The notes below the pieces were generated by a model. The model was not told the DNA's origin, did no database searches, and worked only from the letters and a program-made list of their open reading frames with translations. Shown in pieces: positions 1 to 8,842 of a DNA stretch of 35,978 nucleotides. Made by a program: the position numbers and the translations under genes. This stretch comes from Bacillota bacterium (GTDB lineage: Bacteria; Bacillota; Bacilli; Alicyclobacillales; SLC66): assembly GCA_021820975.1 (NCBI GenBank), contig JAKADA010000021.1:1-35978 (forward strand). The letters run 5' to 3'. Each line of letters opens with the position of its first letter. The first letter of the stretch is position 1.

Positions 1-1034
1 TTTGGCAATGGCGGCACTTGCACACGAAGTATCACCTTCTTATCTTCCGCTCTCTTTTGCATACGCTCTACAACGGCGACCATCACTTCATCCAAAGCGA
101 TCGGTTTCTTATCGATGGTCATCATACCCGCGTCAGCCTGTGCAAGAACGAAGAGATCACCCACCAATCCCTCCAGACGTCTGGCCTCATCATGGAGAAT
201 GTGTAGATACTGTTGCATTTCCTCTTGCGACTGCACCATACCTTCTGCGAGAACCTGGCTGTACCCGATAAGATAACTAATTGGGGTTCGCAACTCATGA
301 GAAATATCCGCAAGAAACTCTTTTCGAGTCGTATCTAAGTGATGCAAATTAGCCGCTAAGTCATTCATGGCTTGACCAAGTTTCCCGATCTCATCGTCAC
401 CTGTTACAGGAACTTTCGCCTGATAATTGCCACGACTCATTTCCTTGGCGACTAGCGCCATTTTTTGCAAAGGATTCGCGATTCGATTGGATAAAATGAC
501 GACCAGCCCTAACGCCAACAAAATGCCGCCAAGACCAACGAGTATCAACAGCCATTGCATATGGTGAAATGTGGTATCTACCATGTCGCCAGAGCGAAAA
601 AGAACGACCGCACCCGTAACACGATTGGCTTGCCTAACCGGTATTGCGGCAATGATACCGCTTTTACCAAACAGCTGACTATTACCATCTTGTAAACCAT
701 TTTGGCCAGCAAGCGCCTTAGCAATAACGCTGCGATCACTGACATTCGGCTTTTTGATCAGAATGGACGGTGAGGCGCTGATCACCTTCCCTGATCTGTT
801 TACGATTACCATCTCGACGTTTGACGTCGCACACAACATGCGCATCATCATGGTGCCACCCATCGATGACATGTTCGCATATTGCTGTCCTTGTGTGAGC
901 AGTTGGGTTCCTGACTCTTGATAAAAAGCATTTTTGAGCAATTGCCCCAATGACACGTATTGAGCCAGAGCAACAGCAAAGATAAGCACCATCATCGACA
1001 GCCCAATTTTTATGGCCAAGTTGTTGCGGATCAC
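1..1034 (-). CDS. Sensor histidine kinase, 3' end outside window
   Basis: This is the membrane sensor kinase of a two-component system, expected to autophosphorylate on His and pass the phosphate to the regulator encoded just upstream. Translation from a GTG at 1034 gives an N-terminal transmembrane segment (about residues 8-28), an extracytoplasmic region of about 130 residues, a second transmembrane segment, a HAMP linker and a HisKA domain. The HisKA H-box reads ADISHELRTPISYLIGYSQ, with the phospho-accepting His at residue 246. The ATP-binding domain lies beyond position 1, so the gene is partial here. The GTG start overlaps the response regulator stop by four bases (GTGA), which points to translational coupling. 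The stimulus cannot be read from the sequence; the sensor region shows no domain I recognise. Confidence 0.93.
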   Translation of the reverse strand, partial: MIRNNLAIKIGLSMMVLIFAVALAQYVSLGQLLKNAFYQESGTQLLTQGQQYANMSSMGGTMMMRMLCATSNVEMVIVNRSGKVISASPSILIKKPNVSDRSVIAKALAGQNGLQDGNSQLFGKSGIIAAIPVRQANRVTGAVVLFRSGDMVDTTFHHMQWLLILVGLGGILLALGLVVILSNRIANPLQKMALVAKEMSRGNYQAKVPVTGDDEIGKLGQAMNDLAANLHHLDTTRKEFLADISHELRTPISYLIGYSQVLAEGMVQSQEEMQQYLHILHDEARRLEGLVGDLFVLAQADAGMMTIDKKPIALDEVMVAVVERMQKRAEDKKVILRVQVPPLP

Positions 1035-1708
1035 GTCTCCACCTCAAATTTATAGCCAACGCCCCACACGGTTTTAATGGGATTTGGATCAACCCCCGCA
1101 TCCTTAAGCTTCTCTCGAATGTTTTTCACGTGACTATCGACGGTTCGCGTCTCCCCCTCGTACTCATACGGCCACACGCGCTCAAGGATCTCTTCTCTCG
1201 GAAACGTCCGCCCTGGATGTCGCGCAAGCAACAAGGTGAGTTCAAACTCTTTGGGCGTCAGCGTTACCGCCTTATCGTCCACCGTAACCTGCCGCTTCGT
1301 CAAATCGATTGACAACTGAATCGCTTCAAAGTGCAGTCCCGTGTCTTCTTCGTTATGTGCCCGACGTAGAAGGGCTTGCACACGGGCCACCAACTCTCGG
1401 CCATCGAAAGGTTTGGTGATGTAATCATCTGCACCCACCGTCAGTCCTTCAACTTTATCATCCACCGATGTACGAGCCGTCAACATGATAATAGGAATCT
1501 CTGGCATCTTGCGTCGGATGGCCTCGCAAGCTTCCATGCCATCCATGATCGGCATCATAATATCCAAGATAACGACATGGGGCATAACGTGATCGAGTAT
1601 CGCTAACGCCCCAAGCCCGTCCGATGCTTCAAGGACTTCAAAACCAGCATTGCGCAAATATATTCGTATCAAATTACGCATTTTATCTTCATCATCTACG
1701 ACAAGCAC
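1031..1708 (-). CDS. OmpR/PhoB-type response regulator
   Basis: This is a DNA-binding response regulator paired with the adjacent histidine kinase. The receiver domain (about residues 1-115) has the acidic pair VVDDE near the N-terminus, the phospho-acceptor Asp49 in VVILDIMMP, and the conserved KPF Lys. A C-terminal OmpR-type winged helix follows (about residues 130-225; LTPKEFELTLLLARHPGR, then the recognition-helix region RTVDSHVKNIREKL). The coordinates use a GTG at 1708, but that start has no well-placed ribosome site and begins inside the first beta strand. An in-frame ATT at 1720 would add four residues, restore a normal N-terminus and sit five bases after an AGGGGG ribosome site. The true start may therefore be 1720. 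Confidence 0.93.
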   Translation of the reverse strand: MLVVDDEDKMRNLIRIYLRNAGFEVLEASDGLGALAILDHVMPHVVILDIMMPIMDGMEACEAIRRKMPEIPIIMLTARTSVDDKVEGLTVGADDYITKPFDGRELVARVQALLRRAHNEEDTGLHFEAIQLSIDLTKRQVTVDDKAVTLTPKEFELTLLLARHPGRTFPREEILERVWPYEYEGETRTVDSHVKNIREKLKDAGVDPNPIKTVWGVGYKFEVET

Positions 1709-1773
1709 GGTGTTTATAATATATACCCCCTAGTCGTATTTATGAAAGCTGTATCTATTATAGCAAACTATAC

Positions 1774-1803
1774 AAAAAAGCTCCCGGTGTAAAAGCCGGG
1801 AGC
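1774..1803 (-). terminator. Rho-independent terminator after the formate dehydrogenase gene
   Basis: An eight-base GC-rich stem (GCTCCCGG with CCGGGAGC) around an eight-base loop is followed on the minus strand by six T residues. It lies 29 bases past the formate dehydrogenase stop and separates that gene from the two-component system. Confidence 0.9.
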
Positions 1804-1831
1804 GTCAATCGTAATCCAATATACAACAACA

Positions 1832-3892
1832 TTACAATCGCTCGATTTTTACCGCCGTGTACTTAAACGAAGCCACACCAGACTTCTTATCCACAGCATC
1901 GTTCGTCAGCACATTCGTATCCACCGTATCCGGAAAGTGAAATGCCATAAAGACATTACCCGCTTTCATCTTGGTAGACAGACGTATCGGTACGTTTACA
2001 CTACCTCGACGAGAAGACAGTTTCACGACAGTCCCGTTGTCCAGTCCATAGTGCTCAGCATCCTTTTCACTCATCTCAAGGTACTCCTCTTGATCTTTCA
2101 CCTTTGAGCCATAATTGCTCGTCGTAACCCCCGTATTATAAAAGGCCAGCCTGCGACCTGTGATCAACACCAGGGGATATTGTTCATCTGTTTCATCGAT
2201 TGGCGTTTCAAAATCAACCGCCACGAATTTTGCCTTCATCCCTACTTCTTGCGAATGCAGACGCGTATGAAGCGTCTTTGTTGGCGGTTCATCAATAGAA
2301 GGACATGGCCATGAAAGCTCATAGTCACGGTCAAGACGTTCATACGTCATTCCGTAATGAGCAGGCGAAAAAGATCGTAATTCATCCCATACATCTTGTG
2401 CTGATGAGTAGCTCCACTTTGCACCAAGACGATTAGCGATATCCATGACTATGAACACATCATCGCGAGCTTCTCCGGGAGAATCCACTGCTTTTCGCAC
2501 CCTTTGAACACCACGCTCACTGTTCGTGTAGGTGCCATCGACCTCACCCCAACCCGCGGCAGGCAACACAACATCAGCCATGCGAGCGGTCTTCGTAAGA
2601 AACAAATCTTGCACCACGAGAAAATCTACATTAGATAAGGCTTGACGAACTGCTGTCGTGTTGGCGTCCGATTGCATCGGATTCTCTCCAATAATATAGA
2701 GAAATTTCAATTGTCCCTCGCGCATTGAATCGAGCATAGAAGATAGATGCAATCCGTTTAGGGATGGAATCGTACATTGCCACGACTCTTCAAAGCGCCG
2801 TCTCGCGACATCATCCTCAACATTAAAGAAGCCAGGGAGTTTGTTCGGTAGAGCCCCCATGTCTCCTCCACCCTGAACGTTGTTTTGTCCACGCAGTGGC
2901 ATCAAGGCGCTTCCCTTTTTGCCAACATGGCCTGTCAACAATCCTAAATTCACAAGCGAATGTACGTTGTTTGTGCCGTTGTGATGTTCTGTGATACCTA
3001 GCGTCCACGCAATAACTGCACGTGGTGCTGTTGCATAAAGACGCGCAATCGAGCGAATCTTATCTTGTGGTATTCCTGTTATACGTTCAGCAAATTCTGG
3101 TGTGTATTTTTCAACATGTGCACGGTACGTTTCAAAGAAATCTGTCGCATGATCAACAAATTCTTTATCGTAAAGATTTTCCTCAATAATAACGTGCCCC
3201 ATCGCATTCGCTAAAGCAATGTCTGTACCGACATTCACGGGCAACCAATCATGTGCAAAGTTCACCATAGGTAACTTACGAGGATCGATAAGGACCATTT
3301 TGGCACCATTTTTAATGCCCCGACGCATATGATTATAGATAATAGGATGAGCCTCTTGCGTGTTGGAGCCCCACACCAAAATGACATCAGTATGCTCAAA
3401 ATCATCATAGGAGCCTGTATCGGCTCCACTTCCGAACACTGTCGTCAAACTGACGACACTAGGAGCGTGTCAAGTCCGATTGCAACTATCGATATTGTTG
3501 CTGCCAAGTACTTGCCGCATAAACTTTTGAGCGACAAAGTTCAGTTCATTGGTCGATCTCGAAGAACTAAAGCAACCAAAAGCATCTCCGCCAAATCCCG
3601 TTTTATATCGCCAAGCAACGGACTGAATAAGATCGAGCGCTTCATCCCAACTCGCTTTCTGAAGTTCACCATTGCGCCTGATTAATGGATGTGTCAGCCT
3701 ATCTTGTGACTGGATGTAGGCCCAAGCTTGAGAACCTTTCACGCAAGTTTCCCCATGACTGACAGGTGATTTCTTATCCCCTGCTACCTTAACAATCTTT
3801 CCGTGATCTACGGTAATCTCGATTCCGCAGCCCGTGCCGCAAAAACTACATACGGTTGAAGTCGTCTGGATATTTGCTAAAGTTGTCGACAT
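1832..3892 (-). CDS. fdhF: Formate dehydrogenase catalytic subunit, probable selenoprotein (in-frame TGA at 3470-3472)
   Basis: This is a molybdopterin (bis-MGD) formate dehydrogenase catalytic subunit, oxidising formate to CO2. The ATG at 3892 has an AAGAAGGG ribosome site seven bases upstream. Residues 15-50 carry the [4Fe-4S] ligands Cys15, Cys18, Cys22 (CSFCGTGC) and Cys50. The frame continues through a single TGA codon at residue 141, in the context NIDSCNRT-TGA-HAPSVVSLTTVFG. That is where the family has its catalytic Cys or Sec followed by the essential His; in E. coli FdhF it is Sec140. Read through, the protein is 686 residues, close to the roughly 700 usual for this class, and the C-terminal molybdopterin-binding part (about residues 560-686) is intact. 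A SECIS-like hairpin follows the TGA. No partner subunit or fdhD lies nearby; glpX is 45 bases upstream. The alternative is a Cys-to-stop mutation. Confidence 0.88.
3423..3466 (-). promoter_or_regulatory. Candidate bacterial SECIS element downstream of the formate dehydrogenase TGA
   Basis: In the coding strand, 19 bases separate the TGA from a three-base loop (GTT). The loop closes a perfect eight-base-pair stem, TGTCGTCA with TGACGACA (3440-3458). A second pairing, GCTCC with GGAGC, brackets it (3462-3466 with 3423-3427). A short stem-loop whose loop starts with G, some 16-37 bases after UGA, is what I recall as the bacterial SECIS consensus recognised by SelB. The element lies inside the coding region, as bacterial SECIS elements do. 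No folding energy was computed. Confidence 0.72.
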
Positions 3893-3937
3893 GCGAAACC
3901 CTTCTTTCACACACGTTACAATACTTGTTGTACTATG

Positions 3938-4912
3938 CTAATCACATCCACCAAGTCTGTCAAATTTTCGAGAGAGATCGTGTGTAGCGTCCACAAAGCG
4001 TAACGTCCCCGTTTTAGAACGCATGACAAGGGATTGCGTCTTTACGCGATGATTTCCGAGAAATCGGACACCATGTAACAGTTCACCGTCTGTAACCCCT
4101 GTTGCTGAAAAAATGACATCGTCCCCATTGACGAGATCATGCATGCGCAAAACCCGTGAAGGATCATGAAGACCCATCTGCCGACAGCGAGCAAACTGCG
4201 CATCATCTTGTACGACAAGTCTTCCCTGAAAATCCCCACCGACACATTTTAGCGCAGCGGCAGACAGTACGCCTTCGGGAGCACCTCCAACGCCCACCAT
4301 CATATCAACACCGGTTTCATCAAACGCTGTATTGATAGCCGCAGCGACATCACCATCCATGATCAGCTTAATTCTCGCACCTGATTGTCGAACCTCTTCG
4401 ATAAGTTGTTGGTGCCTATCTCGATCCATGATCGCGACAACGACGTCAGAGATGTTTTTTCCGAGTGCTGCTGCTACAGCGACTAGGTTTTCTTGTATTG
4501 GGCGATCGATGTCTACCTTTCCACGGCAACGTGGCCCTACGGCTAACTTTTGCATGTACATATCAGGCGCATGAAGCAGCATCCCGGATGGAGCAACCGC
4601 GACGACCGAGAGTGCATTAAATGAACCATTAGCTAAAATATTGGTACCTTCTAAAGGATCTACGGCGATGTCAACGGCAGGCCCTTGTCCCAGCCCAAGC
4701 CGTTCACCAATATACAGCATCGGCGCCTCGTCCATTTCCCCTTCACCGATAACGACCGTGCCATCCATAGCAATCGTATCAAACATTTCGCGCATCGCTG
4801 AGGTGGCGGCATCATCGGCCTCCATTTTGCGTCCCAAGCCCATCCACTTTGCACTTCTAATCGCAGCCACTTCGGTCACTCGAACAATCTCTAAAGCTAG
4901 CTCTCTTTCCAT
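3938..4912 (-). CDS. glpX: Fructose-1,6-bisphosphatase class II (GlpX)
   Basis: GlpX hydrolyses fructose-1,6-bisphosphate to fructose-6-phosphate in gluconeogenesis. The 324-residue length is typical. Family signatures are visible: [11 protein letters not shown] near residue 57 (metal-binding acidic cluster), DPLEGTN near residue 86, and [15 protein letters not shown] near residue 210. The ATG at 4912 follows a GGGAGGG ribosome site. The formate dehydrogenase gene starts 45 bases downstream on the same strand with no terminator between them, so the two may be co-transcribed. Gluconeogenic FBPase fits a genome that also feeds on three-carbon products of uronate breakdown, but that link is inference. 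Confidence 0.96.
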   Translation of the reverse strand: MERELALEIVRVTEVAAIRSAKWMGLGRKMEADDAATSAMREMFDTIAMDGTVVIGEGEMDEAPMLYIGERLGLGQGPAVDIAVDPLEGTNILANGSFNALSVVAVAPSGMLLHAPDMYMQKLAVGPRCRGKVDIDRPIQENLVAVAAALGKNISDVVVAIMDRDRHQQLIEEVRQSGARIKLIMDGDVAAAINTAFDETGVDMMVGVGGAPEGVLSAAALKCVGGDFQGRLVVQDDAQFARCRQMGLHDPSRVLRMHDLVNGDDVIFSATGVTDGELLHGVRFLGNHRVKTQSLVMRSKTGTLRFVDATHDLSRKFDRLGGCD

Positions 4913-4940
4913 GACACACTCCCTCCCCCTTGTGATTCCA

Positions 4941-4974
4941 TAATAAAAGACCCACGTCCAAAAGGCGAGGGTCT
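4941..4974 (-). terminator. Rho-independent terminator after the sugar-porter gene
   Basis: On the minus strand AGACCC and GGGTCT pair around an inner GC-containing stem with a TTTT loop, followed by TTTATTAT. It lies just past the sugar-porter stop at 4994 and before glpX. Confidence 0.75.
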
Positions 4975-4993
4975 GCTTGACTTGTAGGTGACA

Positions 4994-6397
4994 TTAAGCC
5001 TTTTCACCATGTACCCAATCCGACTGAATCCGTTCCATCGACTTACCAGACGTCTCAGGCACAACGCGTTTCATAAAGATCGCCATGATGATGCAAAATA
5101 CAGCGAAGATCCAGAATGTGAACGTGCCGCCAATGGCTTGCAACAAGATCGGGAAAAATTGAGCCACAAGATAGGTTGCAAACCATAAGGCAAACGACGC
5201 AATCGACATGGCTCGACCACGAATACTGTTCGGATAAATTTCCGCAAGAACGATCCAAACACCGCCACCCCATGACAACTCATAAGCAATGGTATGAAGA
5301 AATACGAGTCCCATGACTAACCATGTGATCATTTGCGGTAGGGCAAACGCGATACCAAGAAGAGTAAGAAAACCAGCCATAAAAAATCCATTCCAAACTA
5401 ATAAGCGTTTGCGGCCGACACGGTCGACAATCAGCATAAGTACAATAACGAACACTACCTTAATGACACCGATCCATACCGTATCATAGAAGGAAGCATT
5501 AGTACCAGCGCCCGCAGCTTTAAAGATCATCGGTGCATAGTAACCCACGGCATTGGTTCCGGTAAACTGTTGAAAGATAGCTAACAATACGCCAATACCA
5601 AGCGCTTTGCGGATACCTGGGCTCATGATTTCTTTCCAAAAAGAGTCTGGCACTTCTTTAATCGACTCACGAATATCCACCAAATCTTGTGCAGCCTGTG
5701 TCGATCCATTGACACGCCGCAGAATACCTAAAGCGTTATCATCTTTGCCGCGGGTAACCAGAAACCGTGGACTTTCAGGAACAAAAAATAAAAGTAGGAA
5801 GAAGATCAGACCAGGGATGACGCCCATACCAAACATCCATCGCCAGCCGATCGTTTGATTCCAAACGGCAGTGTGTGAACTTACGATAGCTGCATTGACA
5901 AAGTAAACAATGAAAATACCAGAAACAATGGCTAATTGATTGGAACCTATAAGACGTCCACGAATTCTTGCTGGCGCAATCTCAGCAATATACATGGGTG
6001 ATAGAAGTGATGCTAATCCGATACCAATACCACCAAGAAAGCGGCCAATGACGAGCATAGCCACACCATTCGATGCAGCGGTAATCAAACTACATACAAT
6101 AAACGTTACCCCAGCGATCATAAGTGCTTTTTTGCGACCCAAGCTATCTCCTAAAAAGCCAGCTAACAACACGCCAACCATAGCGCCGAGATCAATGCTG
6201 CTTGAAACCAAACCAGTCATCGCTGCGGTCAAATGAAATTCCGTCTGTAAAAATTCATTAGCCCCCGCGATGACACCTGTATCGTACCCGAATAACAAAC
6301 CACCGAGTGAAGCGATAATGACGACCACAGTGACAAAGCCCATACTCGCCTCAGTCCGGCTTAAATCCCGCCCGGCCGCATTTATATTGGTAGTCAC
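4994..6397 (-). CDS. MFS sugar porter (hexose/pentose:proton symporter type)
   Basis: This is a cytoplasmic-membrane transporter of the sugar porter family (XylE/AraE/IolT-like), with 12 predicted transmembrane segments over about 467 residues. Sugar-porter hallmarks are present: GGLLFGYDTGVIAGA in helix 1, GRKKALM in the loop after helix 2, PESPRFLV before the central loop, QQFTGTNAVGYY in helix 7, and PETSGKS at the C-terminal end. The GTG at 6397 is chosen because it sits seven bases after AGGAGG, while the in-frame TTG at 6403 is only one base away. It is divergent from the LacI-family regulator and lies next to the hexuronate operon, so uptake of galacturonate, glucuronate or a related sugar is likely. 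The substrate is not visible from sequence. Confidence 0.93.
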   Translation of the reverse strand: MTTNINAAGRDLSRTEASMGFVTVVVIIASLGGLLFGYDTGVIAGANEFLQTEFHLTAAMTGLVSSSIDLGAMVGVLLAGFLGDSLGRKKALMIAGVTFIVCSLITAASNGVAMLVIGRFLGGIGIGLASLLSPMYIAEIAPARIRGRLIGSNQLAIVSGIFIVYFVNAAIVSSHTAVWNQTIGWRWMFGMGVIPGLIFFLLLFFVPESPRFLVTRGKDDNALGILRRVNGSTQAAQDLVDIRESIKEVPDSFWKEIMSPGIRKALGIGVLLAIFQQFTGTNAVGYYAPMIFKAAGAGTNASFYDTVWIGVIKVVFVIVLMLIVDRVGRKRLLVWNGFFMAGFLTLLGIAFALPQMITWLVMGLVFLHTIAYELSWGGGVWIVLAEIYPNSIRGRAMSIASFALWFATYLVAQFFPILLQAIGGTFTFWIFAVFCIIMAIFMKRVVPETSGKSMERIQSDWVHGEKA

Positions 6398-6403
6398 ACA
6401 CAA

Positions 6404-6687
6404 TCCTCCTTAAATAGATGAGATAACACTTACTTATAGATCCGCAAACGCTTACGCACACATCACCACCTAGTGCAAGTCTTTTCTAGCTAACGTCATT
6501 AACATTTATATTTTTGTTATACCAGTTAATAGATCACGTGTAAAGGGTTTAATCATTCATATTTTATGTTATTTTATCATTTTGCATAAACAGAAACAAA
6601 AATCCTTGGTTTTTGTACGGTTTTGTTATATTGTAGTTAACACAATCATGTTATTAAATTGTTCGCCGTGAATGGTAGGGGATAAAA
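6404..6687. promoter_or_regulatory. Divergent control region between sugar porter and LacI regulator
   Basis: This AT-rich 284-base stretch holds the promoters of the two divergent genes. Visible elements are the cre/LacI-type site at 6443-6456 and two TAACA...TGTTA inverted repeats, at 6500-6519 (spacer 10) and 6638-6653 (spacer 6). An AGGGGAT ribosome site precedes the regulator ATG. The spacer lengths differ, so the TAACA repeats may be chance in AT-rich DNA. I could not place convincing -35/-10 pairs. Confidence 0.45.
6443..6456 (-). promoter_or_regulatory. cre-like / LacI-family operator upstream of the sugar porter
   Basis: On the minus strand CGTAAGCGTTTGCG matches the cre core TGNAARCGNWWNCA at 12 of 14 positions and has the central CG typical of LacI-family operators. 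It lies about 46 bases upstream of the transporter start. It could bind CcpA (carbon catabolite repression) or the adjacent LacI-family regulator; the sequence alone does not decide. Confidence 0.5.
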
Positions 6688-7695
6688 ATGATTACGATGT
6701 CTGATGTGGCTAAAGAAGCAGGCGTATCCGTAATGACTGTGTCGAGAGTTGTTACCGGAACAGGGTATGTTAAAGAAGGAACGCGCAAGAAAGTACTTCG
6801 CGCTATGAAGAACCTGAATTATAAACCAAAGCGTATGGCAACCGGGTCACTTGAGACCGAAGCAACGACGCTAGCGCTCATTGTACCTGACATCACGAAT
6901 CCGTTTTATACTTTCGTTGCGCGTGGGATGGAAGATGTGGCTCGCAAAAACGGGTATCGCGTTTTCATCGCCAACACGGATGAAAACTTGCGTAAAGAAT
7001 CCGAGTACATCGAGATGTGCGTATCACTTAACGCTGACGGTGTGTTAATGGCACCTGTCGGTGATATGTCCGCAGATAACTTAACGTTGCTCCAGCGGGC
7101 TAACATTCCTTTCGTGTTGATCGATCGTCTGGTGTCTGGCGTTGATGCCGATATTGTCAAAGGTGATATAACAGCCGCCTCCTATACTCTAGTGAAACAT
7201 CTTCTTAGTCTGTCTCATCATCACATCGCCATCGTGACAGGACCACTCGATAGTGATTCGAGCCGCGAACGCCTACACGGGTACAAAAAGGCAATCGAGG
7301 AAAAAGCGATCGCCTTTGATGAACGATTAGTCATTGAGTCCGTGATGACAAGAAACGTCGATACGCGATTTGTCGATGACTTGTTAGAACTCGATCAACC
7401 GCCAACCGCATTATTTGTAGCCAATTTATTCCAATACGCTCATGTATTTAACGCACTAAAGGAAAGGAATCTGCGAATCCCCAATGACATGAGTGTCGTC
7501 TGTTTTGGCAACAGTGACACCTTGGCAGGAGCAGATTCCCTTGCTACGTGCGCCATTCAACCTACGTACAATTTTGGATCGCTTGGCACGCAACTTCTTA
7601 TCGAACGCATCGAAGGCAATCCCGATCGCATTCGCAAAATCATCCTTGAGGCAGATATTTTGTACCGTGGATCAACAGCTCCGTTACAAAACTGA
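6688..7695 (+). CDS. LacI-family transcriptional regulator of the hexuronate locus (KdgR-like)
   Basis: This is a sugar-responsive DNA-binding regulator. Residues 4-25 form the LacI helix-turn-helix (MSDVAKEAGVSVMTVSRV) with the hinge helix near residue 50. A periplasmic-binding-protein-like effector domain follows to residue 335, and the length is normal. An AGGGGAT ribosome site lies four bases before the ATG. It is divergent from the sugar porter and convergent with the six-gene uronate operon, so repression of both with relief by a uronate pathway intermediate (KDG in Bacillus KdgR) is the natural guess. The effector is not visible from sequence. Confidence 0.92.
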   Translation: MITMSDVAKEAGVSVMTVSRVVTGTGYVKEGTRKKVLRAMKNLNYKPKRMATGSLETEATTLALIVPDITNPFYTFVARGMEDVARKNGYRVFIANTDENLRKESEYIEMCVSLNADGVLMAPVGDMSADNLTLLQRANIPFVLIDRLVSGVDADIVKGDITAASYTLVKHLLSLSHHHIAIVTGPLDSDSSRERLHGYKKAIEEKAIAFDERLVIESVMTRNVDTRFVDDLLELDQPPTALFVANLFQYAHVFNALKERNLRIPNDMSVVCFGNSDTLAGADSLATCAIQPTYNFGSLGTQLLIERIEGNPDRIRKIILEADILYRGSTAPLQN

Positions 7696-7737
7696 AATCC
7701 CATCCCGAAAGTGATCATGCTTTCGGGATGGGATTTC
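7694..7737. terminator. Bidirectional terminator between convergent transcripts
   Basis: Two perfect 18-base arms (7694-7711 and 7720-7737) surround an eight-base loop. The stem has a GC core and ends in GAAAT/ATTTC, giving short A/T tracts in both directions. It overlaps the LacI regulator stop and lies 21 bases past the M24-like gene stop, so it can end both transcripts. Confidence 0.85.
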
Positions 7738-7758
7738 ATCAATCTCACGACAGTGTAT

Positions 7759-8826
7759 TTATTTCGGTAAAACAAGTATAGCGGGTAACTCATACGTCTC
7801 ATCCTGAAATGCGACACTAGTAACTGGAAAATGATGCTCTTGGGTTATTAGCTTAACCTTTCCGCCCCCCACCAATATCGTATCTTCAGCTTTCACCCCT
7901 TGAATGGTTGGATTCCAGGCAACAAGCATACCCGTGTCAAGAGGTATATCAAGGTTTGGTACAGCCTTGATTTCTCTTGAAATGTAACCTGCAATACCGC
8001 CTTGATGATGCAACGCCCACTCTTCGCTATATCCTTCTTGCGCATATTGTGCAATACCTGCTTGTAGAACTCCGCCAAGCGATCGGCCTGCTTTTGACGC
8101 ATGAAGTAAAGCAGCCTCAACTTGCAGAACAGCTTTATACTTTTGCTGCAACTCGAGACTTACAGGGCCGAAATTAACCATTCGTGTTGCTGACACGACA
8201 AGGCCGTGACGGCGTCCGCTAACCGATAGGATAGCATACGAGCCAACAGGTGCATCGGTAGGCAAAAAGTGTCTATATAATGATGCACGGCGTTCCCCAG
8301 CAACTAAGTTCACGACGGGTTCCACATCACGCGATAAACAAGAGTTTGCAAGGCGACCCGTAATCTCATTTTCCGTCATGCTGGGACGCAACGCTACGCA
8401 TGTTTCATAGAGAGCCATGGCAACTTGTTCGCCGAGAGCTTGTGCATCAGCCATTTGTGAAGTGCTCAGTCGTAGACGTAGTTGTTGTACTTCATGGACC
8501 AACGCAGATTCATGCACGACATCACCGCGGGAATCCCATTGAGAAAGAATAGCAGATCGCATCGCATCATCATACCAAGGATGCACATGAATCACGTCGG
8601 CTGCCAGGTGCTCTTCATCTTGCAGCCGTTTCGCTTCAATCGAATTGACCAATACTTCTACAGCATCTTGCGTCACTAAGACAAGAGCGCATGAGTCCTT
8701 TGTCGCGACCGAAATGTGATAGCGACCTTCATACAGCCAATTGACTGTCGCTTCTTCGGAAAGGATCAGACCCTCAAGACCGTTACTTGCCAATACTTGT
8801 CGAAGTAAGGAAAGGCGGGTTTGCAT
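7759..8826 (-). CDS. M24 (Xaa-Pro peptidase/creatinase fold) protein with degenerate metal site
   Basis: The protein has 355 residues: a creatinase-like N-terminal domain (about 1-130) and a pita-bread C-terminal domain (about 135-355), the layout of Xaa-Pro aminopeptidases and creatinase. The binuclear metal site is mostly lost. The two Asp ligands are replaced by Ser (in ILSVSGRRHG and VVSATRMV), and the first Glu is replaced by Asn (in LVAWNPTIQG). The His in LHHQGGIAG and the Glu in KAEDTILVGG remain. It may therefore be a non-metal enzyme, as creatinase is, or a binding protein. It is the last gene of the uronate operon, 16 bases after the isomerase-like gene and with a strong GGGAGG ribosome site. 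Location suggests a role with uronates or their conjugates, but the reaction is unknown. Confidence 0.85.
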   Translation of the reverse strand: MQTRLSLLRQVLASNGLEGLILSEEATVNWLYEGRYHISVATKDSCALVLVTQDAVEVLVNSIEAKRLQDEEHLAADVIHVHPWYDDAMRSAILSQWDSRGDVVHESALVHEVQQLRLRLSTSQMADAQALGEQVAMALYETCVALRPSMTENEITGRLANSCLSRDVEPVVNLVAGERRASLYRHFLPTDAPVGSYAILSVSGRRHGLVVSATRMVNFGPVSLELQQKYKAVLQVEAALLHASKAGRSLGGVLQAGIAQYAQEGYSEEWALHHQGGIAGYISREIKAVPNLDIPLDTGMLVAWNPTIQGVKAEDTILVGGGKVKLITQEHHFPVTSVAFQDETYELPAILVLPK

Positions 8827-8842
8827 CAGACTCGCCTCCCTG

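Noticed and set aside
1886-1894. DnaA-box match TTATCCACA near 1886
   Set aside because: It is a lone match inside the formate dehydrogenase coding sequence, as expected by chance in a window this size.
1832-3910. Formate dehydrogenase as two separate genes or a simple pseudogene
   Set aside because: There is only one stop, it is TGA, it lies at the catalytic Cys/Sec codon, and the frame is otherwise clean with a SECIS-like hairpin. A mutation is still possible but less likely.
6500-6653. TAACA...TGTTA repeats as the LacI-family operator
   Set aside because: The spacers are 10 and 6 bases and the DNA is AT-rich, so they may be chance; the CG-centred site at 6443-6456 is the better candidate.
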